From positions 4,340,501-4,404,500 of the forward strand of contig NC_134035.1 in the NCBI RefSeq assembly GCF_964204645.1: 64,000 nt of DNA. Direction: 5' to 3'. Numbering within the stretch: the first letter of the stretch is position 1; each line of letters starts with the position of its first letter. Shown in pieces: positions 13,781 through 25,828 of this stretch. The position numbers and the translations under genes were made by a program. This DNA is from Tubulanus polymorphus (lineage: Eukaryota > Nemertea > Palaeonemertea > Tubulaniformes > Tubulanidae). The notes under the pieces were generated by a model, which was given only the letters and a program-made list of their open reading frames with translations, did not search any database and was not told where the DNA came from.

Positions 13781-13926
13781 AGTGATCCAGTGTGCAATAT
13801 TTCACGATGTCAAGCGAATTCGATCTCGGCAATTGGCGTTTAACTAGATTCTGGATCGGGCTTCATGTGGCTCAACGGATGAATCCTTGATGGGAAAAAG
13901 GCTGATCGCTTGTGTGTACATTTGTA

Positions 13927-13932
13927 AATAAA
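13927..13932 (+). promoter_or_regulatory. Polyadenylation signal of the calmodulin gene
   Basis: AATAAA 147 bp after the calmodulin stop codon. Confidence 0.55.
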
Positions 13933-16267
13933 TATATTTACGCGAAATGAGTTGTTATCCGTTGTTACTTTTACGATTTTTCGTTTCTGTTTGAATGAAG
14001 ATTGAATGATTGCCAGTTCGACCATAGAATAAATCGTTAACATTTTATTTTCGCGATGGGAGACTGAGAATATCTGTTGTAGTACAGTCGTTTTTTTTAA
14101 CATACTTCGGAAATACGTTAGAGAATTGATAATGCTGCCTGAAAAAACTACGAGTAACTTGACAAGTAATTCTAAGACGGATTTTAGATGCATTCCTTTG
14201 AAGGAACTGTCCTCTGAAAGGACCTGCCTGCACCGTGAAAGACGCAATTAATTACAGCCCTCAATTTAATCATCGTTTTCCGGTATATAATCGGGAATGC
14301 TGGAGATTCCACAGAGAGTTTCAGTTAAAAATCTACTGGGCAGGAGCTGTTTCGACTAGTTTACCAGTACTCGGCGATTCCGTTCGATTCAATTCTGAGG
14401 AGTTTCTTGAATTACTGGAACGTGTATCCTAAATCTCCGATGTTTGACTTATTCTTATTGTCTGATGATGGATTTTAGAAAACGAAAATTCGGTCTTGAA
14501 TATATTTTAACTTATTGGAATTATTTATTTATTTGATCTTTTCGGTTTGGCCGGGTACGTGGATGCTATTGGACTTTTAATGGTCATAAAACCGCCGATT
14601 ACGCGGACCGGGTGTATATAAATCCAATTCCGGCAATTAGGGACGACGTCCAGTAAATCGCGGTGCAGGACTCGTTGAATTGAATTTGTTTCCCTAAATC
14701 ACGAAATGACATTTCGATCTAGTTTCTTCAGTTTTTCGGCTCAACTTTGAAGCGTTAGCGCCAAAGCAAGCATGTGAGAGTAGGACGTCATGCCGCTACA
14801 AACAAATGGAATTGTCGTACAACAGAATAAAACAAACAGTAAATACATTAGACTTATAGCTTAGTCTAATTTCTAAAAAAGTGCCGATGAGAGATCGGCC
14901 CGTTTTTTGGAATATGGCCCGACGGAAAGATCCCACTTTCACTTTGAAAAATTGGTGCAACTGTAATAGTTCGTATGTGTAATCTAAGGGCCCCTAAAAA
15001 TGGTGGGAGTTTTGGACTTGTTGAAACTTAAGATGATGGTGGGTACGCTGCATCGTCTATCTCATCCTGGCAGTTCTTGGACAAGAGATTTGCACTGCCC
15101 GGGACAGACTAGTTTTTAATGATTTGGCTTTGATTTAGGCTACAGGGCCTTGAGTTACTTATGCGGGTAACCTAAGTACTTGTATAGGCCTAATCCAAAA
15201 AGAACAGCAGGCCTACGGTACTTTGAAAATTGTCAAGCCTTTATATGTGGATCGTGTTGGTTGTTGGTTCTAGAAGAAATGAGACTAATTAGCCTATGTA
15301 TGCCCACGTGGATAGGACACCTGCTATAATGAGCAGTTTTATCAATATAGAAATTACTAACCGTTGACTTAAAATGTAGTGTTGAATGTTTGCCTTATAT
15401 GAAACTAATAGTCTCGTAGTGACCAGTCGGATGCAGTCATGTGTAGTGACCTGTCTGGAGTGGTGACCAGTCAAGTGTGGTGACCAGTAAATGCTCTTAT
15501 CAATAACAACACCCTATTATACCTTAATTACTAGAGTGAAATTGGCTTCAAGTCACTATAGGCGGCCTGATCTTTTATGTTGACCGCTTAGCGTAGTATA
15601 TATTGAATTGGAAATACAAATTATGACTCAAAAATAGTAGCGACTTCAGTGAACTTGACAGTTTTTCAATCCGAAGACTGAAGAAGTTCCTACCACCCTT
15701 CAAAATATTTCTGATATTCTTTAAACAAATCTTTTAGTCATTTTACAAACAAACTAATTGTCACCTGTACTAGACTTGACCACCAAGCTGTTCAGCTGTG
15801 GAAGGGGCCTATATCATAGAACATTTTGAATTTTTAGGGCTCTGAGATGCGATCTGTCAATTCCTGGCATCAATCATTCTGTGTGAAAATCTGAAATTTT
15901 AATCTGTTACAGAAAAATTAGTCATGAAAAATAAGTTTATCCGTTTTTGATTATATTCAAATTGACCATTTTTAATTACTTCTACCAGAACTTGCGAAAT
16001 ATAATGGCGCATCTACATTCATGAGTACCGCTCCAGAGGTAGTAGCGTTAGGCCGGATTCGCCCCAGATGGTTGTATCCAGATGATTCAAGCAATTACGA
16101 TACATGTATGATAAAATTCTAGAACGAGAATACCTGCGCACTAAGATTTAAACGAATTCAGAAGACGTACACAATATTATTTGCAGGTTATGACTTGCGC
16201 TCGATACTCCTATTTCAGCGTACTTCATTTACTATTCAATTGCCTAAAAAATATGGTATCATTGCAG
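13933..16267. other. Intergenic spacer or TMEM117 upstream region
   Basis: No recognised gene, RNA or strong repeat. The first TMEM117 exon with the start codon should lie in or before this stretch but was not identified. Confidence 0.4.
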
Positions 16268-17607
16268 GAGGGATCGATAGCATCGCGAGTCAAAAGGGCA
16301 ATAAGAAAACCAACTCGACCGCCGCCGCTGCTGCTGCTGCTACTGCTACTGCTGACAGTGCCTCTAGAAGCAGCCACGGAGGAAATCCCGCTCGGACAGA
16401 TGGAAGCCAGGCAGTCGGGGTAGACAAGAAGCAGAGAAACGGGTATGCCTCGAATTCGCCGGCAGGAGATTGTTTTGCCGGAAAGCCGTTCGATATTTCT
16501 CCCGACTGGCTCCATGATGATGGTGTTATAAAGTGCGCGTGTTGCTGTTCCGAGGTACGTAAGAAATCCTAGATGTTCCAATAATTGCTGCCATACTGGA
16601 CTTTCATCCAGGGAGTTTCAGAAGGTTTTATTTAAAATGTTTGCTGCTGACTACGCATTTCTAGTTCAGCCATCATTGTCACTATGAGTTATCTCATAGT
16701 TTTAATTCTGCCCTCATTGCCACTATGATAAATGTATCGGTTTGCAAGTAATGTTTTTGTGTTTATGCTGATTTGAATTTGAATTTGAATTCAGATTTTA
16801 CTCTGACGTTCGTCAATTTTGAGCAAAGGCTGACTATATTATAACTGTCGCTCTAGTGCAACTATGAGTAGCGGCGAATGGGGGCGGCACCGTATTATTG
16901 GATTGAATGGGTCAAATCGATTTGAAATAAACTGAAACCGCTACTAATGAAGATATTAAATCGTAAAATGACGTTTCAGAATTCACTCTTAAGCATGAAT
17001 GATTGATAAGCTATGTCTGGAATTTATTTCCGTTTGTGTACGTTTTGATGTTTGATGACTTCGTTGCAGGATGGAGATTCGCACTATCAGCCGTCACCGA
17101 CTTTCGTCGCGAGCGTTAAACCAGCAACACCCTCCGGCGGCGTCCCTCCTCCTCCGACTCCATCCATCCTGCATCCGTTACCGCGCCGCGAGCAGGAACT
17201 ACGCGACGAGGCGTTGGGGCGCGTCGGTAGCGTACGCGGTGGCGCCGCCGCGTCGCGCCAGGAGAGTTTCCGCAGTTTCCGTTCGGACGTCGACGAAACC
17301 GACCTCGATCAACTCAGTCAATATTCGCTGTTCATGGAGAAAGACGTTCGCTACTATTTCCAGCATCCGTATCTACGGCTGACCGTCGCGTACCTCGTGA
17401 CGTTCTGCAACTTTCTCATCTACGCCGAGGATCCGATCGCGCACAGTGAGAAGGAATGCAGCATTCCGGTGATCGGTAATATGTTCGCGTTCGTTTGTTC
17501 GCGGTACCCGGCGAACGCTTGGAGCGTGTTGAAGGTTTTCATGTGGTTGCTGGCGATCGTATGCGGACTGTTGTTCGGCAAGCAAGTGGTACATAAGCTG
17601 TTATTTA
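16268..17607 (+). CDS. TMEM117: TMEM117 homologue, two 5' coding exons
   Basis: Multi-pass membrane protein of the TMEM117 family, of poorly known function (linked in vertebrates to ER-stress cell death). Exon 16268-16554 starts after ATTGCAG and ends before GTACGT. Exon 17070-17607 starts after GTTGCAG and ends before GTAAGT, and the phases match (0 to 0). The second exon contains MEKDVRYYFQHP, the family's N-terminal signature, then a first membrane segment (VAYLVTFCNFLIY), AEDPIAHS, and a second membrane segment (VFMWLLAIVCGLLFGK). About 180 residues precede MEKDVRYYF: polyAla/Thr, a CACCC cluster, a Pro-rich stretch and an RQESFRSFRSD segment. Vertebrate TMEM117 starts at the equivalent of MEKD, so this is an N-terminal extension, or exon 2 contains an internal start. 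The exon with the first ATG was not found, and neither were exons after 17607. Confidence 0.88.
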
Positions 17608-18930
17608 GTAAGTTTATCATTCAATTATCGTTCATTCCCCAACCCCTGCTGTATTCTATAGCCTAGCTCAGGTCGACTTGAGATCCAATCAGATCGTCGG
17701 ATCGTAAGCAGTCAAGTCTGCAATATTTTAATCGGGAACCATTTCGACATGAGTTTACTAACGACCGCGATGGATTGATCGTAGACTGATAGTAAGCCGA
17801 ATCGTAACGATAGAACAAGTTATATTTCCTACAACTGATCTTAACCGTTGTAGCCAATCAACAATGAGTATTGCATCACATGACTTTTAGCGTTTAAAAT
17901 GGCGATTCGACGAACCATGAGACTCGGCGATGATCGAGTTGTAGACGACCTGAGAGTGCTCTTAAGATCATTGACACAAACGAATCGGCGATCAGCGGTC
18001 GCACGTGTACCACAGCTGTTCTGACGACGATCTGATCAGGTCGTGAATCGACCTGAGCTCGGCTTTACACGCTTAATGCTTTCTCTGCTACTCCGACTTA
18101 CTCCCCGGGACTATTCGATTAAGCTGTGCGGAAAAACAAAACTCTTCGTTACTGTTTCTGTTCTTCATGAGACTAACAGTCGGTACTGCTCAAATCAAAT
18201 TTTTCCCAAAATCTGTATTGGAAAAACTCGCCTATTTACCCAATTCTCATGAGTCACCAGATGTGCATTGTGAAGATGCGACTGCCTCCGCTAGTAGTTG
18301 CGTAGTTAGATGATTTGTCATTAGATGGCAGAGTTATTGATGTACCTAGAATCCAGCTAGTGGACTGTGTAATATGGATAGATTTGACTATGAGAACTCG
18401 TGTTAACACTCAACTGTTGATTTTCCGCTCAGTGATAACCCTCAGTTCTCCTTCAAAATTTTGAATCCCCGATTACAAAAGTTAAGTTGATTGACTAAAT
18501 TAAATGATGTTCTGTTATCCAGCAGCCTCCATTATCTACCGGAGACATCGGTCTCAACAGTGCCAGATAACCGAGAGTTGACTATCAGTTTCACAAACAT
18601 TTGCATTCGTCGTCAATGCAATGTAACGTCATCACTCGAAAACTGATGATGGCTGCTAGCATATCGATTTCGGAAAAGATTGTCGTTGATTTATCAGTTA
18701 GTAACCCCTTTCTGTATGATATGCGGTTACTTGAATTGGAAAAATTATTAATTTCCACTCGCAAACCCTCAATGTAGATAGGCCTACAAAAGGGACATAC
18801 AGTAGGAATTCCTTTATATTCAAAAATATTTGACAAGGACAATGAAAGAGGCTTGTAAATGGTTCAGATGTGTAGTAAATATATGGCTGTAAATGATCCG
18901 GGGCTGGCGACACGTAAATGATGATTTGTA

Positions 18931-19108
18931 CAGTTTAGAACTCGCTTGTTTCGGATCACCTGGAACTGGAAAATTATGTCCGAATTAAACGAAATCTGAA
19001 TTATGTGGCTCTCATTCGAATAGAAATAACCTTAGAGGGGACTGAAATTTTAGTCCAAAACAAGTGAAAATCTGAATAAAACCGATCCGAATTACGCAAC
19101 TCGTACTG
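18931..19108. mobile_element. Pogo-like MITE with TA target duplication
   Basis: Ends CAGTTTAGAACTCGCTTGTT and the inverted form finishing GCAACTCGTACTG. TA flanks both sides (18929-18930 and 19109-19110). Same family as 2915-3090. Non-coding. Confidence 0.65.
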
Positions 19109-19109
19109 T

Positions 19110-19565
19110 ACCAATCACGAGCAACTAGCACAACTGATGAATGTCTCAAGAAAGTGTTCAAATGTGTTCGAAGCGAAGGCAAAAAAACTCATTGATCTCT
19201 CTCTCTCCCCCTCTCTCCCTCTCCCTCTCCTCCCTCTCTCCCTCCCTCTCCCTCTCCTCCCTCTCTCTATTGAATCGTTTTAATGTGGAAGGAGGAGGGG
19301 GTATTGTGTAAATCATGAATTACGACTTGTACTAATCATAAGCAACTGTGTCATCTAAGTGAACTAAGTGAACGCAAAAAACTGTTCTATGGAAATGTTT
19401 TATTGCTGGAAGGGAGGGGGCGGGGGTTGTTTTACGTCCAAACATGAATGACGACTTGTACTAATCACGAGCAACTAGCACAACTGATGAATTTCTCAAA
19501 AAATGTCGTCGAAGCGAACGCAAAAAAACTAATTGATCTCTATCTGCGGTGAAGTGTTTTATTGC
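19110..19565. repeat. Three-copy repeat with embedded CT-rich tract
   Basis: Three diverged copies share TAATCACGAGCAACTAGCAC, GAACGCAAAAAACT and TGTTTTATTGC landmarks. The first is interrupted by a (CT)n/CCCTCTC tract at about 19195-19270. Confidence 0.7.
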
Positions 19566-20039
19566 GTACACATCGTCATTTATCATTCATCTGTTTATTA
19601 ATACACGAGCACATTGATAAGACGCTAATTAGTAACTATGAAAGCTAGTGTACATAGTAATAGTGAGGCTACCACGTATGTCTCTGCGCGCACGCGCGCG
19701 AGGTATGTCATGATGGATCTCTTCGCTTTATTGACATTCTCCCGAAACCTCTCTCTGAAATCTAATGGACTTTGATGATAATGAGAATCGTCTCCTCTAA
19801 TAATTAATCATACTCAAAGTAAACGAGACGAGTTGAAACCCACCGGCTTCGGCGTCGTTCGGAGTCGTTAAACGTGCGTTGTTTATCTAATTAAGGAGAT
19901 AACGTGGATTTTTTGAGCTGCGTTGGTTTTAGTCTGTTTTCGGTGACATTTTAACGATCTCGACTCGTCGTGCAATAATTTGTTATCGCACAAGTGTTTT
20001 TGATCCGGGGCTTAACTTAGCCTGTGTCGGATTAGGATC

Positions 20040-20225
20040 GGGTGTTCACTGTGGTGCCAAGGGTCTGCCAGTTTGATGCACGGGACAAATTTGGCCCATC
20101 TGGAAATGGCCCGCACCAGGCCAGGCCCGCACCAAATTTTTGCATGGGTCAAAGTATGGTGTGTGAATGCTTACTGGTTCTTGTAGTGACAAACCTCACC
20201 TCACCAAAGCATCGTTTTAGATAAT
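20040..20225. repeat. GGCC-rich dispersed repeat, copy
   Basis: Member of a family rich in GGCCAAATTTGGC-like motifs, with GTGAATGCTTACTGGTTCTT downstream. Other copies occur at 31725-31805, 32285-32605, 33035-33115, 58893-59156, 59905-60228 and 63775-63975. Confidence 0.6.
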
Positions 20226-21582
20226 ATTTTAGTAACAAAGGAGCGATTGAGTATGAAATCTTATCAAGCGCGGTTCAAATTTGATGATTCCGGTCATGAC
20301 TGAGCCAGTTTGACCCGGGCAAAATCGTGGCTTGTGTTGCTTTGTCTCAGGAGCTACCCTTTATCCGACACTGTCTCTTCACCGGGGCACTGCGCGGGCC
20401 AATTTAGGTCTAATTTCTTCGTAGACTATCTCGTTGAACGTATGACCGAGAGATACTAATTCGCTCGATAGTAGCCTCCGTAGTAGTTGTTGTGAATGGT
20501 TCTTTATACCGGAAAGACAACCGCATCTTTCATCTTTTGTCTCAAAATTGCGTCTTCAGCGACATCTACTCTTGTTTCTTATACCCGTGTCAAGTGTCTA
20601 CTCTATGCGGAGTATACACGCGAAACCCGGGTTTTAGAAACAGTTCTTGAAAAAAAGACGGGTACACTCCGCATCGAAACCGGCGTGCTCGTGCTCGCGA
20701 TCGCCCTAGAACTTGAACTAGGCCTACTGATGTGGGTTCTTACTATCGAATGCGTTAAGTGTAGACGCTATAACTCGCGAGCTCGTGTAGACGTGGTTTC
20801 CGATATTTATGAAATACGTTCGGCGTCACTTGCCGCTCAAAAGTAGGCGATCGTTTATTGAGTGAAAATCTGAAGTGTGTATATTCTATAGATGTACGGA
20901 TTTAATAGAATGTATGTTCGATCGAGGTCAGATCGCGGATCTAACGCTACTCCGTAGGCTCGTCGATTTCATATTCGATATCGCCGCATCTCTAAACTGT
21001 GATATCATCATTTAAGATGCAGTCGTCATTCGCGTTGTAGCGATAATAATCCGTCGATTAGGTTATAATATCGGAATGATTATCGCGCGTAGATTGCTCG
21101 ATAGTGTTAACGCCGATTCTTGACTCGGTTCACACTCCTCGTGTAACGCTCTTTTTGTTTTCTACGCATACGTCGCGCTGTGTACGGTTCGTCGCGTCGA
21201 CCTTGGCGCTCGGCGCCGCGCGTGCGCGATTTCTAAACTGATTATCTTTATGGAACGGTCGAAAAAATCCCCGTACGACCTTCGTCGAGTGCTTTTTTTC
21301 TTTTACGGGTCTTTTGATGGAATGATGAGGTCGGTTCTTGTTTCCTTTTTCGCCTCGAGAGAATTGAATAGTAATTCGCGACCGCGCTTTGATACGCGGA
21401 TGCCGCTTTTTTTTCTGGCCTCCTCGCCGCGGTGTCTCGTGGGTGTCGAGGTGTGAGATGTCGTATCCGGATTCGTTTATTTCGTAACGGTCTATCGTCT
21501 ATTAGATATATTAACCTATTGGATGTTATTAAAAGAAAAGCCCGACGCGCTGTGTGAGAGAAATCCCATAGCAAATTCGGCC

Positions 21583-21682
21583 GAAGATGAAAAGTTCATG
21601 AATAGAAGTGTACCTGGGTACCGGAGACGCTGCTCGAAATATACATAATACGTACACTTCTATCCAAGAACTGTTCATCTTT
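21583..21682 (+). other. Pre-miRNA-like hairpin
   Basis: The arm 21586-21613 pairs with 21652-21679 over 28 nt with three mismatches, and the stem extends a few pairs outward. The loop is 38 nt. No known miRNA was recognised. It may be a transcribed hairpin or a decayed foldback element. Confidence 0.35.
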
Positions 21683-21791
21683 CGCTCGCTTATTGATGTT
21701 AGCTCGGCATTTATATTTTTTATTTCAGTGATTTCTGTTATCAGTCACAAGCCTACGTCTGTTACTATTTCATAATGAGAAATACTGATTT

Positions 21792-22055
21792 GATTACTGA
21801 TTACTGTAGATTGCTGATTAACAGAAATATGAAAGATGTTACTGTGGATCTTACCCCTTGATTACTGATTAATTTGAACAGAAATATGAAAGGTGTTACT
21901 GAGGGTCTTACCCTTTTGATAACTGATTAACTTGATCAGAAATATGAAAGGTGTTACTGTGGGTCTTACCCTTTTGATAACTGATTAACTTGAACAGAAA
22001 TATGAAAAATGTTACTGGAGTCTTACCCCCTTGATTACTGATTAATTTTAACACT
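21792..22055. repeat. 58-bp minisatellite family, locus 3
   Basis: Four or five copies of the unit found at 7058-7213 and 7580-7815, about 14 kb away, in the same orientation. Confidence 0.8.
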
Positions 22056-23413
22056 TGCTTTCACATTTCGATGAAAAAAAATTTCATTTGTTTTTTTATC
22101 TTAAAATAGGGCTTGACCCTGTTATTTATTTAGTTGTTTATTTACGTTTGTCTTTTTTTGATTGAGTGTCCCTTTACAGTACCACCGCACCTGCCAGTAG
22201 CGAAACATGGGGTTTTTAATGGTAGCTCTTTTTAATGGTTGGCAGCCTTGCTAGAGGCATTCTGGACATCAGATTAGGTTCTTCTGGAAAGTATATTTTT
22301 TCCTGACTATATCCTAGAATACGGTGGTGGAATATAGTTAGGATCCGCCCCTGATTATATTTCGTATCGTTTGCTTGGATATGGTGCTTCGAAATCTACG
22401 TCGCAGCGACGACCGCCATATTTCCATTTGTTACATTTCCCCGGTGAGTGGATACTACATTTTGTTTTTGTTCACGCGTGGCGCGTACATGTTTGGCGTT
22501 TCAAATCTGAAGGCATTTGCTTTGAACTTACGGCGTGCGTTGAGTTGAACTTATTTCGAAAAATCGTGATTACGGTAATCACGATTTTCGAAATTTACCC
22601 GCAGTCAACTAATGGCGCGGACAGTAAAATAGCCGTCTTAGATTTCTCGTTAGCACAAGCAGTGCTAATGAGGAGTTCAAGATTTGTCAGAGCATTCAGA
22701 AACATGTACGTAGCATTTTATGAAACCTTCTCGTCAGCTCGAAAGCATCAGGCCCTACTGATGTCTCGTAGACAAATCTTCGTGGGGGGGGGGGGATGAA
22801 TTTATGGGGAGCTTGGCTAAGTGAAACGCTAACGCTGGCTAAGTATTGCTGGTCATTTTGTTTGTGAATCGCTGTAGATGCCGCTCTTGCGAAATGATCC
22901 ATTTTTTCGAATTTTCTTGTATTTGCCCACCGGCAATTACACGAAAATGAATTGTATATTTTTATGGGCGTTAGTTTTGTTTTTTATGCGGTATTTGATC
23001 GAGTTAATCGGCGGGCGGTAGATACTGCGCGCCGGTATCTGTATCCGTAGTCACTCGCTTCAAAAAGAAAACGCATTTCCGGCAAGTATTAGAATGAATT
23101 ATTTATTGACGATAGTTTACGAGTTTTTTCTTCTGATGCGGCGTTTCGCGGAGTATGAATCAATGGTAGAATCAGTGATAACACGACGATGAACATGTGA
23201 AGAATTGATATATGAAAACAAAAAATCGCCAGACGAATTTCATCAAATTTCATTCGTTTCTGGCTTCGTTTTATTTACCGTACAATCGTAAACAGTTGAA
23301 GCTATTTCCGGACTATTCGCAGTCTTGATCATCAGGAGAAAATATCAATTTGAACAACCATTATCACGATTGATAAAAAAACAATACAATGGAGCTGTGT
23401 TGTGACACTTATG

Positions 23414-23920
23414 TAGAGAGAATCCGACAACAATAACGAAAACACAGTCCAAAAATGTTATTGGAGCTAGTGTAGTTTATTTGACATTTCGACCATATTC
23501 TAATAGTCATCTTCAGGGATATTGTATTCCTTGTGCTAGTAGTTTATTCGACATTTCGACCATATTCTAATAGTCATCTTCAGGAATACTGTATTCCTTG
23601 TGCTAGTAGTATATTCGACGTTTCAACCATATGCTAATAGTCTTTTCCAGGAATACTGTATTCCTTGAACTAGTAGTTTATTCCACGTTTCGACCGTATT
23701 CTGATAGTCATCATCAGGAATACTGATCATTTTCAGGAATACTCAGTATTCCTAATGATGACTATAAGAATATAGTCGATATGTTGGATAAACTACTGGC
23801 TCTAGAAATACAGCATTCCTGAAGATGACTATTAGAATTTAGTCGAAAAGTCGAATAAACTACACTAGCTCCATTAACATTTTCAGACTGTTTTTTCGTT
23901 ATTATTCTGGGATTCTCTCG
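23414..23920. mobile_element. Foldback element with internal minisatellite
   Basis: Inverted ends of about 120 bp: the left begins GAGAGAATCC and the right ends GGATTCTCTC, with AACGAAAA and GGAGCTAGTGTAGTTTAT matching between arms. The interior holds about four ~60-bp direct copies with TTCGACCATATTCTAATAGT, then inverted copies. No protein was recognised. Confidence 0.7.
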
Positions 23921-25239
23921 ATAGAAACAACTATTATTGTTTTTTTTGCCCAACGTTTTGCGCACAATCCTTCCATCAATCTTCAGAGTGTATTTGAAAA
24001 GAAAAAGTGTTTTCAAATCGACTCTTGAATATGACGTGTGGAAGGAAAAAAGAAAAATAAGGATGACAGGTGTTTGAATTGATAACCGAGGGTTTCTCCC
24101 AATCGTATTAACTTACAAACTTTAAAACGTTACCAAATCAGTGGTTATCTTCTCTAGGAAGATGTTCGTTTATGCATTTTCTAGGCTGCGTTTTGAATGA
24201 AAAAGAGGGATGTAATTTTCGATAAAAAACACGTACGAATATTGAGCTGAATATTTAAGCGATCGTGAAAAAGTTAGAACGAAATGATATTAACGGCCAG
24301 GTGTTATACCGTGCGCAAAAACCAGCTAAACTTAATGTTGAATACATCATTCTGTTTTTGAAAAAGTCGGCCAAAGAATCCAGTTTGACGAAAAGTTGAA
24401 ATGTTCGGTTATTTTGCGTTCTATATCAAATCTTAACATAGTGCGTTTACAACAAAATGACACGAACTTGTAATGCATGAAAATCAAACTGGAAATGAGC
24501 TATTTCTGAGTCGCGATGACTTTCTTGGATTTTACCTTGAATTATCTGTGGAGTAAGTGACACTACATAGGGAAATTCCTGAGCGCTAATGGGTTAAGAC
24601 TCATTCGTACAGTTATTGGTTGTCGAACTGGGTCCAAGACCAACGCGATATTCACCGTTCCGATTTTGGTGGTCTTCTGAGTTGAATATTTGAAAATGAA
24701 TCGGAATTTCAACTCGCGAATGCGCTCCCTATCTCACGCAACCGTCGAACTGGATCCTTCGAATTGAACGCGAATATGATAATACTGAATGTCGTTATAT
24801 ACACATGTATTGGATGATGACATATTTCAACATGTAGGCACTATTTATGTTAAAAAAATCGATACAAGTCACAGTGAACATTTAACGATAATTATGAAAG
24901 TTAATCGTGACCAACTATTTCTAGAACCCTGCCGTTGTATTTCAGTAGACCTCCCCCAACCACACATCCCGTAGCCTGGTTTGAGCAATATATATATATG
25001 AAATATCTTATGCAACGTGTGCTTACTTCCTTTAAAGTTTGTCTTTCAAAAGCCGTTTCGGCCAATTCTTACCCCGGTGATAAACATTATATATCATGAT
25101 TTGTTAGTGACAATCGTTTTATCGTTTCGAATGAATTCAGTTTACATCGTATAATTTTGCTAGAAAATCACCTACGAATATACGCTTAATGCAATGCTTT
25201 GAAAAAACGTAGACAAAATTAAGTAATACAGTAGACCAC
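23921..25239. other. Non-coding stretch before the receptor
   Basis: AT-rich. No gene, RNA or repeat was recognised beyond a short (TA)n at about 24989. Confidence 0.4.
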
Positions 25240-25735
25240 GCTCAACTCGGAGATAACTTTTCAACTCTCGTTTTAGTCATTTAACACAGAGATAGCATTT
25301 CGACTCCGAGATAACATCAACTATCGTGAAAATTATTCGAATCAGCGATAACTTTTTAACTCGTTACGATCATTCAGATGGTCACATAGCATTTCAACTG
25401 CGAGAAAACGTTTCAACTCTTCAGTTAACATATCAACTATCGTGATAATTATTCAAATTATAGAGATAACCCTTCAACTCTTTGAGACAACCCTTGAACT
25501 CAGAGTTAACCCTTCAAGTCAGAGATAACCCTTCAACTCTGAGATAACCATTCAACTCGGAGATAACCCTTAAACTCAGAGTTAACCCTTAAACTCAGAG
25601 TTAACCCTTAAACTCAGAGATAACCCCTGTAACTCAGAGATAACCCCTGTAACTCAGAGATAACCCTTCAACTCAGAGTTAACCCTTCAACTCAGAGTTA
25701 ACCCTTCAACTCTGAGATAACCTTTCAACTCTCAT
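25240..25735. repeat. Short-unit tandem array, ~18 bp
   Basis: More than 20 imperfect copies of AACTCAGAGATAACCCTTC and variants. It ends about 95 bp beyond the 3' end of the minus-strand GPCR and may lie in its 3' UTR. Confidence 0.85.
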
Positions 25736-25828
25736 ATTTGTTGAAATATTTTTCCAATCCTAGCGTTCTGAATTTTCGCAGTCATGAAGATATCTGTTTC
25801 GAGTCGACGAAAACGTCGGTTCTCGACA

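Larger units (their letters stand above)
17608..23413. other. Probable TMEM117 intron or intergenic, repeat-containing
   Basis: No further TMEM117 exon was recognised. The stretch contains the repeats and hairpin listed separately. ORFs such as 20496-20846 and 22371-22799 lack family motifs and fall in low-complexity or repeat sequence. Confidence 0.4.

Noticed and set aside
22371-22799. 142-residue ORF as a TMEM117 exon
   Set aside because: No similarity to the TMEM117 family sequence expected after exon 17070-17607, and it ends in a poly-G tract.
25240-25735. TTAACCC-rich array as an interstitial telomere
   Set aside because: The repeating unit is ~18 bp (AACTCAGAGATAACCCTTC), not TTAGGG or a known telomere variant.
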